Shown here: positions 8,630-21,346 of the stretch, piece by piece
How the letters are laid out: each line of letters opens with the position of its first letter
Numbering within the stretch: position 1 is the stretch's first letter
Origin: Nannobrachium achirus
Lineage: Eukaryota; Chordata; Actinopteri; Myctophiformes; Myctophidae
Length of the DNA stretch: 64,000 bases
Reading direction: 5' to 3'
Assembly: GCA_963921795.1 (NCBI GenBank)
Contig: OY997659.1
Span: forward strand, 54,234,311 to 54,298,310
The notes under the pieces: generated by a model
What the model saw: only the letters and a program-made list of their open reading frames with translations
The model's database searches: none
What the model was told of the DNA's origin: nothing
Translations under genes and position numbers: made by a program

Positions 8630-10411
8630 TTATTTTATTTTTTGGGTGTGTGTGTCCCAGTTTGCACGTGACCTCTGGGAGAAAGCCCAGCCCTGTAACT
8701 CACGGTGTGGCGTGGCGCCAGTCTGCGAGGAAGACGGCGATGATCTCGGGGCTGATGTCCTTGGAGACTCCTCAGGGTCACCTCCCCCACTCACAGGCTG
8801 CTCTGGGGCCAAGTCTGGGTGAAGTGACGGCTGGGGAGGGGCCGCCTCTGCTGGTCGGAGGTCATTCCTGTCGATATGTGGTCCCATCCACGTGGACCAG
8901 ATAGGACCGGAGTCCCAGCTGCTGCACACACACGCCTCTCCTCCATGGGCCGTCCTGTCCCCTGGGAGTGTCTTCATCCTTATGGGCTGCATGGCCGACG
9001 CTCAGCTCCGGCAGATCCTTGGCAGACCCGTCATAGACCAGCTTTGTTGCTCCATGCTTCGCTCTCAGCTTGTCTGGAATTCCCGTAACGACTTCAGGCA
9101 TCAGCAGCTGGTCGGCCACAGGGAGAAGGGATCTCAGCCTCCGTGACATGAGCCGCTGTGCTGGGCTGCAATGCATGTTCTCAGTGGGCGTGTTTCGCCA
9201 ATGCAAAATGGCCTTCCAGGGGTCCTCTTTGGCACGGTCAGCCTTCCTGCACAGGCTCTTTATGATCTTCACTGCTGGCTCTGCTTTGTCATTAGCCTTT
9301 GGGTGTCTGGGTGAGGACATGACATGCTCGAAAAGAAACCCCACTCCCTCGCGAACAACCGGAACTCCCCACCAGCAAACTGGACTCCACAGTCTGAAAT
9401 GGTCCGGTACGCCATGGCGTGCAAACTGTGCCTTGCACCGCCGGATAGTGGTGTCCACAGACAGGTCAGGGAGCAGGTCTATCTCCCAAAAGTCTGAGTA
9501 GTGTTCCACCAAAAGCAAGAAGTTCTGCGCTGCATAGCTGTAAAGATCCATGCTCACCAGCTGCCAGGGACATGTGGGGAGCGGGTGCGACATCATAGTC
9601 TCCCTCTGTTGTTCGTGTGCATACTCATTACTCCTTGTGTTCTGGCCAGCCCTCCAGCACCACAGACTTCAGCATTTGAAGACACACGTCCTCCACAGTG
9701 TGTGCTGGAATCTGTGCCAGGCGTTGGCTGCTGACGTTTAGGTAGTCCGCCTGCTGAATGGCCGTGGCATCACACTGCTCCTGCTGAAGTGTGAGGAGCA
9801 TGCTCTGAAGGCGCTTTGGCGCACTGAGGAGAGGCTTCTTGTCAGGGTCGGCCTTGAGGCCGTGGAAGCGGACCTCCTTCACTCCAAATGGCATCTTTTT
9901 CAGGCCCAGTCTCAGCTTCACTTCTCTGCACCTGTCCATCAAAGCAATGAGGTTCGTGTCATGGTCTCGATTGGCCTCCTCGTCTGTGTCCCCACCGGCC
10001 AACAATAAGGATATCGTCGGCTATAGGCTCGATCCCTGTCAGGCCCACTAGCAGCTCATGCTGCTTCCTCTGGTACAACTCCGGAGCAACTGACACACCG
10101 AAAGAGAGCTTCAGACAACGTTTTCTACCCCACTGTGTCCAAAATGTTGTCATCAGGCTGCTCTCTTCATCCAAGCGGCACTGCAGGAACGCATCGCGTG
10201 CATCCACCAGTGTGAATATATGTGCCTTATAGGCAGCTTATACAGCACGTCATCCAATGTGGGCATCAGGTAATGGGACCGTTTCAGAGCTCGTTGAGGG
10301 GCTTTGAGTCAATACAAAGTGTCAATTTATCTGGCTTTTTCACTATGACCAGGTTGCTAATCCAGTCTGTGGGTCGAGTGACTGTGGTTAAGTGCCCATC
10401 CTCTTCGTATC

Positions 10412-10463
<52 letters not shown>

Positions 10464-10723
10464 CCTTTATTATCCCAAGGGGGAAATTCAAGCTGCACTT
10501 TAACAGCTGCCTTGAGGGCCACTGGAACATTCCTGGGAGCACACTGAACCAGTGCCATGGTAGTGTCCAGCTCAAAGTGAACGGGCACAACATTTCATGG
10601 TAGGTGCTGACAAGATGCTCTGTAGTCAGGACCCCCTTCCTACAGTGCTCCACCCACTCATTCTACTGTACTTCTGCACTATGGATGCCCGGTGAAGTTC
10701 GTTAACATTCTCCGGTAGTTCCA
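8630..10723 (-). mobile_element. U2 gypsy pol remnant
   Basis: Same internally deleted pol as U1: RT core 10207-9959, thumb 10005-9800, integrase 9596-8862, tail to 8630. RNase H and the zinc finger are missing. The GATA tract is expanded to 13 repeats (10412-10463). Confidence 0.9.
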
Positions 10724-11966
10724 TGATGGAATGAGGGACAAGGTCATGATGGGTGGATTAGAATCTGCCCCCTTCAGAGTAGGTACTGGAGTGAGACAGG
10801 GATGTGTTCTCACACCGGTCCTGTTTAACATCTTCCTCCTGTGTGTAACAACACTACTTCACAAGGAAAAGGAGGGGGGGAGTGGGGTGACCGGATGGGA
10901 ACCTCTTCAACATCAGGAGGCTCCAAGCTACAACAAAGCTCCAGTCTGTAGGCATACTGGAACTCCCTTGTGGCCACACACGCCAGAATCACTGCAGGCC
11001 ACTCTGGCAGCCGCTGTGAGAGCCTACAGCAGAACGGGACTGTCTGTAAACATATCAAAGACAGAAGTCCTCTGCCAGTGGTCTTCAGAACCTCCACAGA
11101 CACCACCAGCCTTCTCTGTTGCAGATTCACCTCTTAACATCGTTCCACATTTCAAGCACCTTGGGAGCATCCTGTCAGAAGACTGCAGCATCGATCAGGA
11201 CATCCAAAACAGGATCAAACAGTCCTCGTCCTCCTTTGGAAAAGGTTCTTCAGCAACAGCAACCTCCACCTCCACACACAAATAGCAGTCTACAAGGCAA
11301 TATGCATATCCACCCTCCTATACGGTTGTGAGTCATGGACCATCTACTCCCGGCATCTGAAGATGCTCGAGGCATTCCACATCAAATGCCTCCAACGCAT
11401 CCTGAGTGCCAAGACTGTATATCACACTGCAGAACCAGCTGCAGGAGCATAGAGGCCACGCCCACGATTATGCAACACCAGCTAAGATGGCTTGGACATG
11501 ATTACATGTCCAAGCCATCTTAGCTGGCGTTGGCCCAGGTGGAGTTGGCCATATTACAAGGCAGGCGACTGGATGCCATCCAGTCGCCTGCCTTGTAATA
11601 TGGCCAACTCCACCTGGGCCAACGCTCTGCAGGGGGACCCAAGAAGAGGCTGAAGGACCAACTAAAGACCTCCCTTAAAAAGTGTGGAATCGAGCCTGCT
11701 TCCCTTGAAGACACCGCTGCTTCTCCCGGTGTGGACTCTGCCAACAAGGAGTCCAACTGGCAGAGGAGAACAGAATAACACATCGCCTGGCAAAAAGGCA
11801 GAGGAGGAAGTTGGCCAAACCTGCACCTGCACCATCGGGTCAGATCTTCACTTGCCCTGTCTGTGACAGGCAGTGTGCATGGACTATAAGGTCATCAAAG
11901 GACCCACACATTATGGCAGAAGTCATGATAGGCCACGATGGACTAACTTAAGCAAGTAAGTAAGTG
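10724..11966 (+). mobile_element. U2 LINE RT remnant
   Basis: RT-containing open stretch 10731-11285 with one Glu-to-Gly difference from U1. The [FY]ADD box is missing. It ends in the AAGT tail. Confidence 0.85.
11478..11624. repeat. U2 paired palindromes
   Basis: Identical in structure to U1: 23-bp arms from 11478 and 48-bp arms from 11528. Confidence 0.9.
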
Positions 11967-12433
11967 GTATGTATAAGGGCCACGAGAGGGGCTGTCCATG
12001 CCCATAGCCAATCAGATGGGCATAAATGGGCACATGCATATATTCTTTTGTTAATCCTCTGGAGATTGGAGATGAATGATTTCATTTGGTGGGGAGGAAG
12101 TGTTCATTACACATTGTTCTGAAACAGTTTTATTTCCAGTGGTGGAAGAACTACTCAACTTCTTTACCGTGTGACTTTCCTCTTCTATACCCTCCCTGTA
12201 TTTGAACCCGGGTTCCCACGCACTTGCCAGCCTGCTTGCTCAGGGGAGGAATTATAATTATATAATTATGCTCGGGATAAGATAAGATGAGGAACTCTGG
12301 AAATCTCAGTTGGAAGATGGATGGAGTGACCTCAATAAAGATGCAAGATGGACTATCCACTCACTACTTATTAGAGTAGCATCGTTTTGTATTCTAGCAC
12401 CGCTCCTTCAATGAAATTAACGTAATGCCTATT
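11967..12433. other. U2 linker, no gene
   Basis: Counterpart of the U1 linker. The short AT repeat near 12250 differs by a few bases. Nothing else is seen. Confidence 0.6.
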
Positions 12434-12692
12434 TCTTCATCTGAGGTCACAATTACTGCGTCAGCAATGGGCTTACGTCATCGATCAATGAGCTTACGTC
12501 ATCGATCAATGCGTTTACGTCATCGGCCCGTAGTTTAAAATGAGATGCCTTTCAACGTAAGTCTCAGTGCCGTTATAGTTATATGGTTGTTTATCTTAAG
12601 GATAATTATTATTCAGTTTCATCACTTGTAACTTCAAGAGCAGATCAAAGCACATTCAGCTGAATCAAACTCTCAGTTTGATTCAGCTGAAA
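12434..12692 (+). promoter_or_regulatory. U2 promoter and start-codon hairpin
   Basis: TTACGTCA sites start at 12473, 12494 and 12515 and TTTAAAA at 12534. The 17-bp hairpin is at 12655-12691. All are unchanged although the gene behind them is broken. Confidence 0.6.
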
Positions 12693-13976
12693 ATGGACTC
12701 ATTCAAGATGAGATGTTTGAAGGTGTTGCTGGTCCTTTGCTTTCTACAGAGCACTGTATGTCAGCTCAGAGACCCTCTGAACCTACACATCTGCCATCAT
12801 GAAGGCCTGTCATATGACAGAGAGGCCCTGCAGAAGACAGCAGCATCTGAAGACGGCGTCCTGATGCTGAACTTCAAGGCTTATGGAAGGTTCTTTAACT
12901 TGAAGATGAAGAGGGACAGCAGCCCGTTGTCTCCACACCTCACGCTGGAGGCGCGCCCAATGCCAGCGCTCACATGTACACCGTAGAGGTCTTGGGTGAG
13001 AATGGCACCGTAACTCATGGCACTGTGATCGATGGCCGCTTCGAGGGCCTGATCCACACGGGTCAAGGCACATACCATGTGGAACGTTCTGAGACCTACT
13101 TCAATGTGAGTGTTCCCCATCACTCTGTCATCTTTCATGAGAAGGACACCAGCTATCCTCATAGTGGCTCCCAGGAGGGTGGCTGTGCTGACCACTCACT
13201 CTCTGTGGAGGAGACGGCGTCCCAGCCATCAGACCCGATTAAAACGAGGTGGTGCGGCATGTACCTCCAGGCTGACCACCTCTACTTGAGGAAACACAAG
13301 ACAGAGGAGCAGGTCGCGAAAATGCTAAACGAAAACATGAAGTTCCTCAACAAAGTGTTTGACGGGGTCACTTTTGAGGAATTCCTGGGTGGATCAACGA
13401 AACTCCAATTTTATGTGAAAAAGATGACCATCTACGGAGATTCAAACAATGACTTCAAGGATGAGCGCATGAATGTAATGCAGGTTTTGGATGTCCTCTC
13501 AAAACAGAATCACGACGACTACTGCCTGGCCTATTTGTTCACCAGCAGAGGCGGGAATCTGCGCAAAGAACTCGATGTCGTATCCAAATGACCCAACCCG
13601 ACCCCCATTGAAAGAACTTTGGTCTAAGAACACAGGCGTTGTTACTGACCTAAACAAATGGGGTCAACCTCTCAGACCTATAACCACACATATCAACTTT
13701 GCCCATAATATTGGACACAGCCTTGGCTCCCCACATGACGATGTGGTACATGACGTCTGCAACAAGCTTGGCAAACACAATGACGAATGCAATAAGATGA
13801 AGTATGACTCATTCATTATGTATTATGGAAACACACCAGGGAACCGGCCAAACAACATCTTGTACTCACCATGCAGCAAGTGCAGCATGTATACTGTGCT
13901 AAACGGCTCTAGGTTAGCAACTGGCGAATTAGGAGAAAGACCAAGAAGATGCTTAAGCTTCAATAAACCTTGTTAA
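12693..13976 (+). pseudogene. U2 ADAM10-like gene, two frame-changing indels
   Basis: A 2-bp GC insertion at about 12952 shifts the frame in the prodomain (intact units read GGAGGCGCCC here, this one GGAGGCGCGCCC). A stop follows at 12984-12986. A second lesion near 13549 is a 56-bp deletion between short AGAGG-type matches, removing the segment that encodes RRFKRTGSIGEASLGQPEVE in U1. The two changes add up to -54, so the zinc-motif region (HNIGHSLGSPH) and the C-terminus return to the original frame. The early stop still prevents a full-length product. Confidence 0.85.
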
Positions 13977-14230
13977 ATACCTCTGTTAGTATTCTTTAAA
14001 ACTAATAGAGATGAGACGGTTGTGTGTCCTTTTGGTAGCTTTATTGACATCCACTCCACCTCTCCTGAGTGAAATGTCTGGAGCTGGAGTCTGGTGCAAC
14101 GCACAGGTCCTGGACCTGGTAAGACGTAGGAGGGGCCCGGACAGGAGTCAATCCACAGAGCCTGGTCCTTCCTTGCGCCAGATTTCCTCTCCCAGTCTCG
14201 GCAGAGTAGTTCCAGAGTGGTGGAGTGAGT
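13977..14230 (+). other. U2 tail with signal-peptide-like ORF
   Basis: Frame from 14011. The putative donor reads GTAAGA here instead of GTGAGA, which keeps it splice-competent. The frame runs on to 14466 through the next head. Confidence 0.3.
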
Positions 14231-15722
14231 GGCCCTGTCTTTCCCTAATAGGACTGAGAGAGAGAGAGAGAAGTATAGAGCTAAGACTTAGCCACCGCTC
14301 ACTTCAAACTTGCTTTGATTTTTTTTTTTTTCAAAACGAAAATGCATTTCAACACGTGAGTTGTGTAATTAAATCAGATCTGTCTTTCACTCACTGTTTG
14401 ACTGCAATGCATGCATGCAAGATGCACTGCATGGCTGCCCTGCCTCCCCCCCCCCCTCCCTCTTGACTTGCCTTCACCAATAGCGTTGTCAAGTCACAGG
14501 TGCATCAGGCTTGTGCCACTTGTTTTTTTTTTTGTGCCGATAAAGTATAATTAAAGCAAGACGGAGGCACGCCGTCTCAGGTGATCTTGAGCACTGTGGG
14601 ACACCGCTGAGTGAGCGGCAGCGACCGAGTGGCCGTGTCGAGCGGTGCGAAAGTTGCATGATGAGCCGACTCAGACAGATGGTGACTCTTAGTTGTGACC
14701 CAAGTGGTGCTGTTGTGCCACCGCTCACTTCAAACTTGGTTTGACTTTTTTTTCCTCCAAAATGAATTAGTTTGTTGGTGACACACACGCACCACCGCTC
14801 ACTTCAAACTTGGTTTGATTTTTTTTTTTTTTCAAAATGAATATGCATTTCAACACGTGTGTTGTGTCATATTAAATCAGATCTGCCTTTCACTCACTGT
14901 GACTGCAATGCATGCATGCAAGATGCACTGCATGGCTGCCCTGCCCCCCCCCCCCCTCTCCCTCTTGACTTGCCTTCACCAATAGCGTTGTCAGGTCACA
15001 GGTGCATCAGGCTTGTGCCACTTGTTTTTTTTTTGTGCCGATAAAGTATAATTAAAGCATGACGGAGGCACGCCGTCTCAGGTGATCTTGAGCCTGATGA
15101 GCCGACTCAGCGCCGCAGACAGATGGTGACTTAGTTGTGACCCAAGTGGTGCTGTTGTGCCACCGCTCACTTCAAACTTGGTTTGATTTTTTTCTTCTTA
15201 AATGAATTAATTTGTAGCCACCCGTGGACATCCGCTTCAGTGGCGTTTATCTCACACTGACGTCTGTTCAGGAGATTTACCATGAGCTTCATGAGAAATG
15301 GCTTCAGTAGCGTTTATCTCACACTGACGTCTGTTCAGGAGATTTACCATGAGCTTCATGAGAAAGTGGAAGTGTGAGGAGAGCGTGAACGGATGCCTGG
15401 TGGCGTGTCAACAAGCCAGTGGACCCAAATCTTCTAATGGATTAATACTGGGACCATGGACATCGTCTGAGACTTTTTTAATGTATTATATTATTTAAAT
15501 GCCAGAAAAAAGGTAATTTAATCAATTTAATAAAATGTATTAAAAATATTTATAGAAAAACCTGGCAGGGAATGTATTAACTATTGGTAACCAAGCATTA
15601 TAGGCTACGTCCTACATGTTGTAGTCTTTCTTAGTCTCTTGTGATTTTATCATTTAACCCTTTCTTTTATTTCATTTCAGCTGTTTGCAGATCTTTGTTC
15701 CATTGTTATCCTTGGCTTTTAT
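14231..15722. repeat. U3 head, non-coding
   Basis: Same blocks as U1, with CCACCGCTCACTTCAAAC near 14292, 14718, 14792 and 15160. No gene is seen. Confidence 0.7.
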
Positions 15723-17787
15723 TTATTTTATTTTTTGGGTGTGTGTGTCCCAGTTTGCACGTGACCTCTGGGAGAAAGCCCAGCCCTGTAACTCACGGTG
15801 TGGCGTGGCGCCAGTCTGCGAGGAAGACGGCGATGATCTCGGGGCTGATGTCCTTGGAGACTCCTCAGGGTCACCTCCCCCACTCACAGGCTGCTCTGGG
15901 GCCAAGTCTGGGTGAAGTGACGGCTGGGGAGGGGCCGCCTCTGCTGGTCGGAGGTCATTCCTGTCGATATGTGGTCCCATCCACGTGGACCAGATAGGAC
16001 CGGAGTCCCAGCTGCTGCACACACACGCCTCTCCTCCATGGGCCGTCCTGTCCCCTGGGAGTGTCTTCATCCTTATGGGCTGCATGGCCGACGCTCAGCT
16101 CCGGCAGATCCTTGGCAGACCCGTCATAGACCAGCTTTGTTGCTCCATGCTTCGCTCTCAGCTTGTCTGGAATTCCCGTAACGACTTCAGGCATCAGCAG
16201 CTGGTCGGCCACAGGGAGAAGGGATCTCAGCCTCCGTGACATGAGCCGCTGTGCTGGGCTGCAATGCATGTTCTCAGTGGGCGTGTTTCGCCAATGCAAA
16301 ATGGCCTTCCAGGGGTCCTCTTTGGCACGGTCAGCCTTCCTGCACAGGCTCTTTATGATCTTCACTGCTGGCTCTGCTTTGTCATTAGCCTTTGGGTGTC
16401 TGGGTGAGGACATGACATGCTCGAAAAGAAACCCCACTCCCTCGCGAACAACCGGAACTCCCCACCAGCAAACTGGACTCCACAGTCTGAAATGGTCCGG
16501 TACGCCATGGCGTGCAAACTGTGCCTTGCACCGCCGGATAGTGGTGTCCACAGACAGGTCAGGGAGCAGGTCTATCTCCCAAAAGTCTGAGTAGTGTTCC
16601 ACCACAAGCAAGAAGTTCTGCGCTGCATAGCTGTAAAGATCCATGCTCACCAGCTGCCAGGGACGTGTGGGGAGCGGGTGCGACATCATAGTCTCCCTCT
16701 GTTGTTCGTGTGCATACTCATTACTCCTTGTGTTCTGGCCAGCCCTCCAGCACCACAGACTTCAGCATTTGAAGACACACGTCCTCCACAGTGTGTGCTG
16801 GAATCTGTGCCAGGCGTTGGCTGCTGACGTTTAGGTAGTCCGCCTGCTGAATGGCCGTGGCATCACACTGCTCCTGCTGAAGTGTGAGGAGCATGCTCTG
16901 AAGGCGCTTTGGCGCACTGAGGAGAGGCTTCTTGTCAGGGTCGGCCTTGAGGCCGTGGAAGCGGACCTCCTTCACTCCAAATGGCATCTTTTTCAGGCCC
17001 AGTCTCAGCTTCACTTCTCTGCACCTGTCCATCAAAGCAATGAGGTTCGTGTCATGGTCTCGATTGGCCTCCTCGTCTGTGTCCCCACCGGCCAACAATA
17101 AGGATATCGTCGGCTATAGGCTCGATCCCTGTCAGGCCCACTAGCAGCTCATGCTGCTTCCTCTGGTACAACTCCGGAGCAACTGACACACCGAAAGAGA
17201 GCTTCAGACAACGTTTTCTACCCCACTGTGTCCAAAATGTTGTCATCAGGCTGCTCTCTTCATCCAAGCGGCACTGCAGGAACGCATCGCGTGCATCCAC
17301 CAGTGTGAATATATGTGCCTTATAGGCAGCTTATACAGCACGTCATCCAATGTGGGCATTAGGTAATGGGACCGTTTCAGAGCTCGTTGAGGGGCTTCAA
17401 TACAAAGTGTCAATTTATCTGGCTTTTTCACTATGACCAGGTTGCTAATCCAGTCTGTGGGTCGAGTGACTGTGGTTAAGTGCCCATCCTCTTCGTATCG
17501 ATAGATAGATAGATAGATAGATAGATACCTTTATTATCCCAAGGGGGAAATTCAAGCTGCACTTTAACAGCTGCCTTGAGGGCCACTGGAACATTCCTGG
17601 GAGCACACTGAACCAGTGCCATGGTGCTGTCCAGCTCAAAGTGAACGGGCACAACATTTCATGGTAGGTGCTGACAAGATGCTCTGTAGTCAGGACCCCC
17701 TTCCTACAGTGCTCCACCCACTCATTCTACTGTACTTCTGCACTATGGATGCCCGGTGAAGTTCGTTAACATTCTCCGGTAGTTCCA
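15723..17787 (-). mobile_element. U3 gypsy pol remnant
   Basis: Integrase 16689-15955, thumb 17098-16890, RT core 17300-17052. A 6-bp loss near 17397 removes the TTGAGT present in the other units. The GATA tract has seven repeats (17500-17527). Confidence 0.9.
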
Positions 17788-19029
17788 TGATGGAATGAGG
17801 GACAAGGTCATGATGGTTGGATTAGAATCTGCCCCCTTCAGAGTAGGTACTGGAGTGAGACAGGGATGTGTTCTCACACCGGTCCTGTTTAACATCTTCC
17901 TCCTGTGTGTAACAACACTACTTCACAAGGAAAAGGAGGAGGGGAGTGGGGTGACCGGATGGGAACCTCTTCAACATCAGGAGGCTCCAAGCTACAACAA
18001 AGCTCCAGTCTGTAGGCATACTGGAACTCCCTTGTGGCCACACACGCCAGAATCACTGCAGGCCACTCTGGCAGCCGCTGTGAGAGCCTACAGCAGAACG
18101 GGACAGTCTGTAAACATATCAAAGACAGAAGTCCTCTGCCAGTGGTCTTCAGAACCTCCACAGACACCACCAGCCTTCTCTGTTGCAGATTCACCTCTTA
18201 ACATCGTTCCACATTTCAAGCACCTTGGGAGCATCCTGTCAGAAGACTGCAGCATCGATCAGGACATCCAAAACAGGATCAAACAGTCCTCGTCCTCCTT
18301 TGGAAAAGGTTCTTCAGCAACAGCAACCTCCACCTCCACACACAAATAGCAGTCTACAAGGCAATATGCATATCCACCCTCCTATACGGTTGTGAGTCAT
18401 GGACCATCTACTCCCGGCATCTGAAGATGCTCGAGGCATTCCACATCAAATGCCTCCAACGCATCCTGAGTGCTAAGACTGTATATCACACTGCAGAACC
18501 AGCTGCAGGAGCATAGAGGCCACACCCACGATTATGCAACACCAGCTAAGATGGCTTGGACATGATTACATGTCCAAGCCATCTTAGCTGGCATTGGCCC
18601 AGGTGGAGTTGGCCATATTACAAGGCAGGCGACTGGATGCCATCCAGTCGCCTGCCTTGTAATATGGCCAACTCCACCTGGGCCAACGTTCTGCAGGGGG
18701 ACCCAAGAAGAGGCTGAAGGACCAACTAAAGACCTCCCTTAAAAAGTGTGGAATCGAGCCTGCTTCCCTTGAAGACACCGCTGCTTCTCCCGGTGTGGAC
18801 TCTGCCAACAAGGAGTCCAACTGGCAGAGGAGAACAGAATAACACATCGCCTGGAAAAAAGGCAGAGGAGGAAGTTGGCCAAACCTGCACCTGCACCATC
18901 GGGTCAGATCTTCACTTGCCCTGTCTGTGACAGGCAGTGTGCATGGACTATAAGGTCATCAAAGGACCCACACATTATGGCAGAAGTCATGATAGGCCAC
19001 GATGGACTAACTTAAGCAAGTAAGTAAGT
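17788..19029 (+). mobile_element. U3 LINE RT remnant
   Basis: RT open stretch 17795-18349, differing from U1 by two residues. AAGT tail at about 19013-19029. Confidence 0.85.
18542..18688. repeat. U3 paired palindromes
   Basis: Same structure as U1, with one outer mismatch: the left arm of the larger palindrome begins CATTGGCCC against CGTTGGCCC in U1, and the base after the right arm also differs. Confidence 0.9.
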
Positions 19030-19495
19030 GGTATGTATAAGGGCCACGAGAGGGGCTGTCCATGCCCATAGCCAATCAGATGGGCATAAATGGGCACATG
19101 CATATATTCTTTTGTTAATCCTCTGGAGATTGGAGATGAATGATTTCATTTGGTGGGGAGGAAGTGTTCATTACACATTGTTCTGAAACAGTTTTCTTTC
19201 CAGTGGTGGAAGAACTACTCAACTTCTTTACCGTGTGACTTTCCTCTTCTATACCCTCCCTGTATTTGAACCCGGGTTCCCACGCACTTGCCAGCCTGCT
19301 TGCTCAGGGGAGGAATTATAATTATAATTATGCTCGGGATAAGATAAGATGAGGAACTCTGGAAATCTCAGTTGGAAGATGGATGGAGTGACCTCAATAA
19401 AGATGCAAGATGGACTATCCACTCACTACTTATTAGAGTAGCATCGTTTTGTATTCTAGCACCGCTCCTTCAATGAAATTAACGTAATGCCTATT
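19030..19495. other. U3 linker, no gene
   Basis: Counterpart of the U1 linker. Nothing additional is seen. Confidence 0.6.
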
Positions 19496-19754
19496 TCTTC
19501 ATCTGAGTTCACAATTACTGCGTCAGCAATGGGCTTACGTCATCGATCAATGAGCTTACGTCATCGATCAATGCGTTTACGTCATCGGCCCGTAGTTTAA
19601 AATGAGATGCCTTTCAACGTAAGTCTCAGTGCCGTTATAGTTATATGGTTGTTTATCTTAAGGATAATTATTATTCAGTTTCATCACTTGTAACTTCAAG
19701 AGCAGATCAAAGCACATTCAGCTGAATCAAACTCTCAGTTTGATTCAGCTGAAA
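19496..19754 (+). promoter_or_regulatory. U3 promoter and start-codon hairpin
   Basis: TTACGTCA sites start at 19535, 19556 and 19577 and TTTAAAA at 19596. The hairpin is at 19717-19753. One base upstream differs (GAGTTCACAATT against GAGGTCACAATT). Confidence 0.6.
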
Positions 19755-21092
19755 ATGGACTCATTCAAGATGAGATGTTTGAAGGTGTTGCTGGTCCTTT
19801 GCTTTCTACAGAGCACTGTATGTCAGCTCAGAGACCCTCTGAACCTACACATCTGCCATCATGAAGGCCTGTCATATGACAGAGAGGCCCTGCAGAAGAC
19901 AGCAGCATCTGAAGACGGCGTCCTGATGCTGAACTTCAAGGCTTATGGAAGGTTCTTTAACTTGAAGATGAAGAGGGACAGCAGCCCGTTGTCTCCACAC
20001 CTCACGCTGGAGGCGCCCAATGCCAGCGCTCACATGTACACCGTAGAGGTCTTGGGTGAGAATGGCACCGTAACTCATGGCACTGTGATCGATGGCCGCT
20101 TCGAGGGCCTGATCCACACGGGTCAAGGCACATACCATGTGGAACGTTCTGAGACCTACTTCAATGTGAGTGTTCCCCATCACTCTGTCATCTTTCATGA
20201 GAAGGACACCAGCTATCCTCATAGTGGCTCCCAGGAGGGTGGCTGTGCTGACCACTCACTCTCTGTGGAGGAGACGGCGTCCCAGCCATCAGACCCGATT
20301 AAAACGAGGTGGTGCGGCATGTACCTCCAGGCTGACCACCTCTACTTGAGGAAACACAAGACAGAGGAGCAGGTCGCGAAAATGCTAAACGAAAACATGA
20401 AGTTCCTCAACAAAGTGTTTGACGGGGTCACTTTTGAGGAATTCCTGGGTGGATCAACGAAACTCCAATTTTATGTGAAAAAGATGACCATCTACGGAGA
20501 TTCAAACAATGACTTCAAGGATGAGCGCATGAATGTAATGCAGGTTTTGGATGTCCTCTCAAAACAGAATCACGACGACTACTGCCTGGCCTATTTGTTC
20601 ACCAGCAGAAGGTTGAAGAGGACAGGGTCGATTGGCGAAGCTAGTCTTGGGCAGCCGGAGGTAGAGGCGGGAATCTGCGCAAAGAACTCGATGTCGTATC
20701 CAAATGACCCAACCCGACCCCCATTGAAAGAACTTTGGTCTAAGAACACAGGCGTTGTTACTGACCTAAACAAATGGGGTCAACCTCTCAGACCTATAAC
20801 CACACATATCAACTTTGCCCATAATATTGGACACAGCCTTGGCTCCCCACATGACGATGTGGTACATGACGTCTGCAACAAGCTTGGCAAACACAATGAC
20901 GAATGCAATAAGATGAAGTATGACTCATTCATTATGTATTATGGAAACACACCAGGGAACCGGCCAAACAACATCTTGTACTCACCATGCAGCAAGTGCA
21001 GCATGTATACTGTGCTAAACGGCTCTAGGTTAGCAACTGGCGAATTAGGAGAAAGACCAAGAAGATGCTTAAGCTTCAATAAACCTCGTTAA
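19755..21092 (+). CDS. U3 ADAM10-like secreted pseudoprotease (intact)
   Basis: A 445-residue frame identical to U1 except for one Phe-to-Leu change in the RRxKRTGSIG segment (RRLKRTG). It has the same signal peptide, cysteine-switch segment, HNIGHSLGSPH zinc site without catalytic Glu, missing furin site and stop after the metalloprotease domain. Near-identity to U1 points to very recent duplication or gene conversion. Promoter and hairpin are intact, so it could be expressed. Confidence 0.9.
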   Translation: MDSFKMRCLKVLLVLCFLQSTVCQLRDPLNLHICHHEGLSYDREALQKTAASEDGVLMLNFKAYGRFFNLKMKRDSSPLSPHLTLEAPNASAHMYTVEVLGENGTVTHGTVIDGRFEGLIHTGQGTYHVERSETYFNVSVPHHSVIFHEKDTSYPHSGSQEGGCADHSLSVEETASQPSDPIKTRWCGMYLQADHLYLRKHKTEEQVAKMLNENMKFLNKVFDGVTFEEFLGGSTKLQFYVKKMTIYGDSNNDFKDERMNVMQVLDVLSKQNHDDYCLAYLFTSRRLKRTGSIGEASLGQPEVEAGICAKNSMSYPNDPTRPPLKELWSKNTGVVTDLNKWGQPLRPITTHINFAHNIGHSLGSPHDDVVHDVCNKLGKHNDECNKMKYDSFIMYYGNTPGNRPNNILYSPCSKCSMYTVLNGSRLATGELGERPRRCLSFNKPR

Positions 21093-21346
21093 ATACCTCT
21101 GTTAGTATTCTTTAAAACTAATAGAGATGAGACGGTTGTGTGTCCTTTTGGTAGCTTTATTGACATCCACTCCACCTCTCCTGAGTGAAATGTCTGGAGC
21201 TGGAGTCTGGTGCAATGCACAGGTCCTGGACCTGGTGAGACGTAGGAGGGGCCCGGACAGGAGTCAATCCACAGAGCCTGGTCCTTCCTTGCGCCAGATT
21301 TCCTCTCCCAGTCTCGGCAGAGTAGTTCCAGAGTGGTGGAGTGAGT
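21093..21346 (+). other. U3 tail with signal-peptide-like ORF
   Basis: Frame from 21127 runs 177 codons to 21660 because the GA and poly-C tract lengths happen to stay in frame. Donor-like GTGAGA near 21235. Confidence 0.3.
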
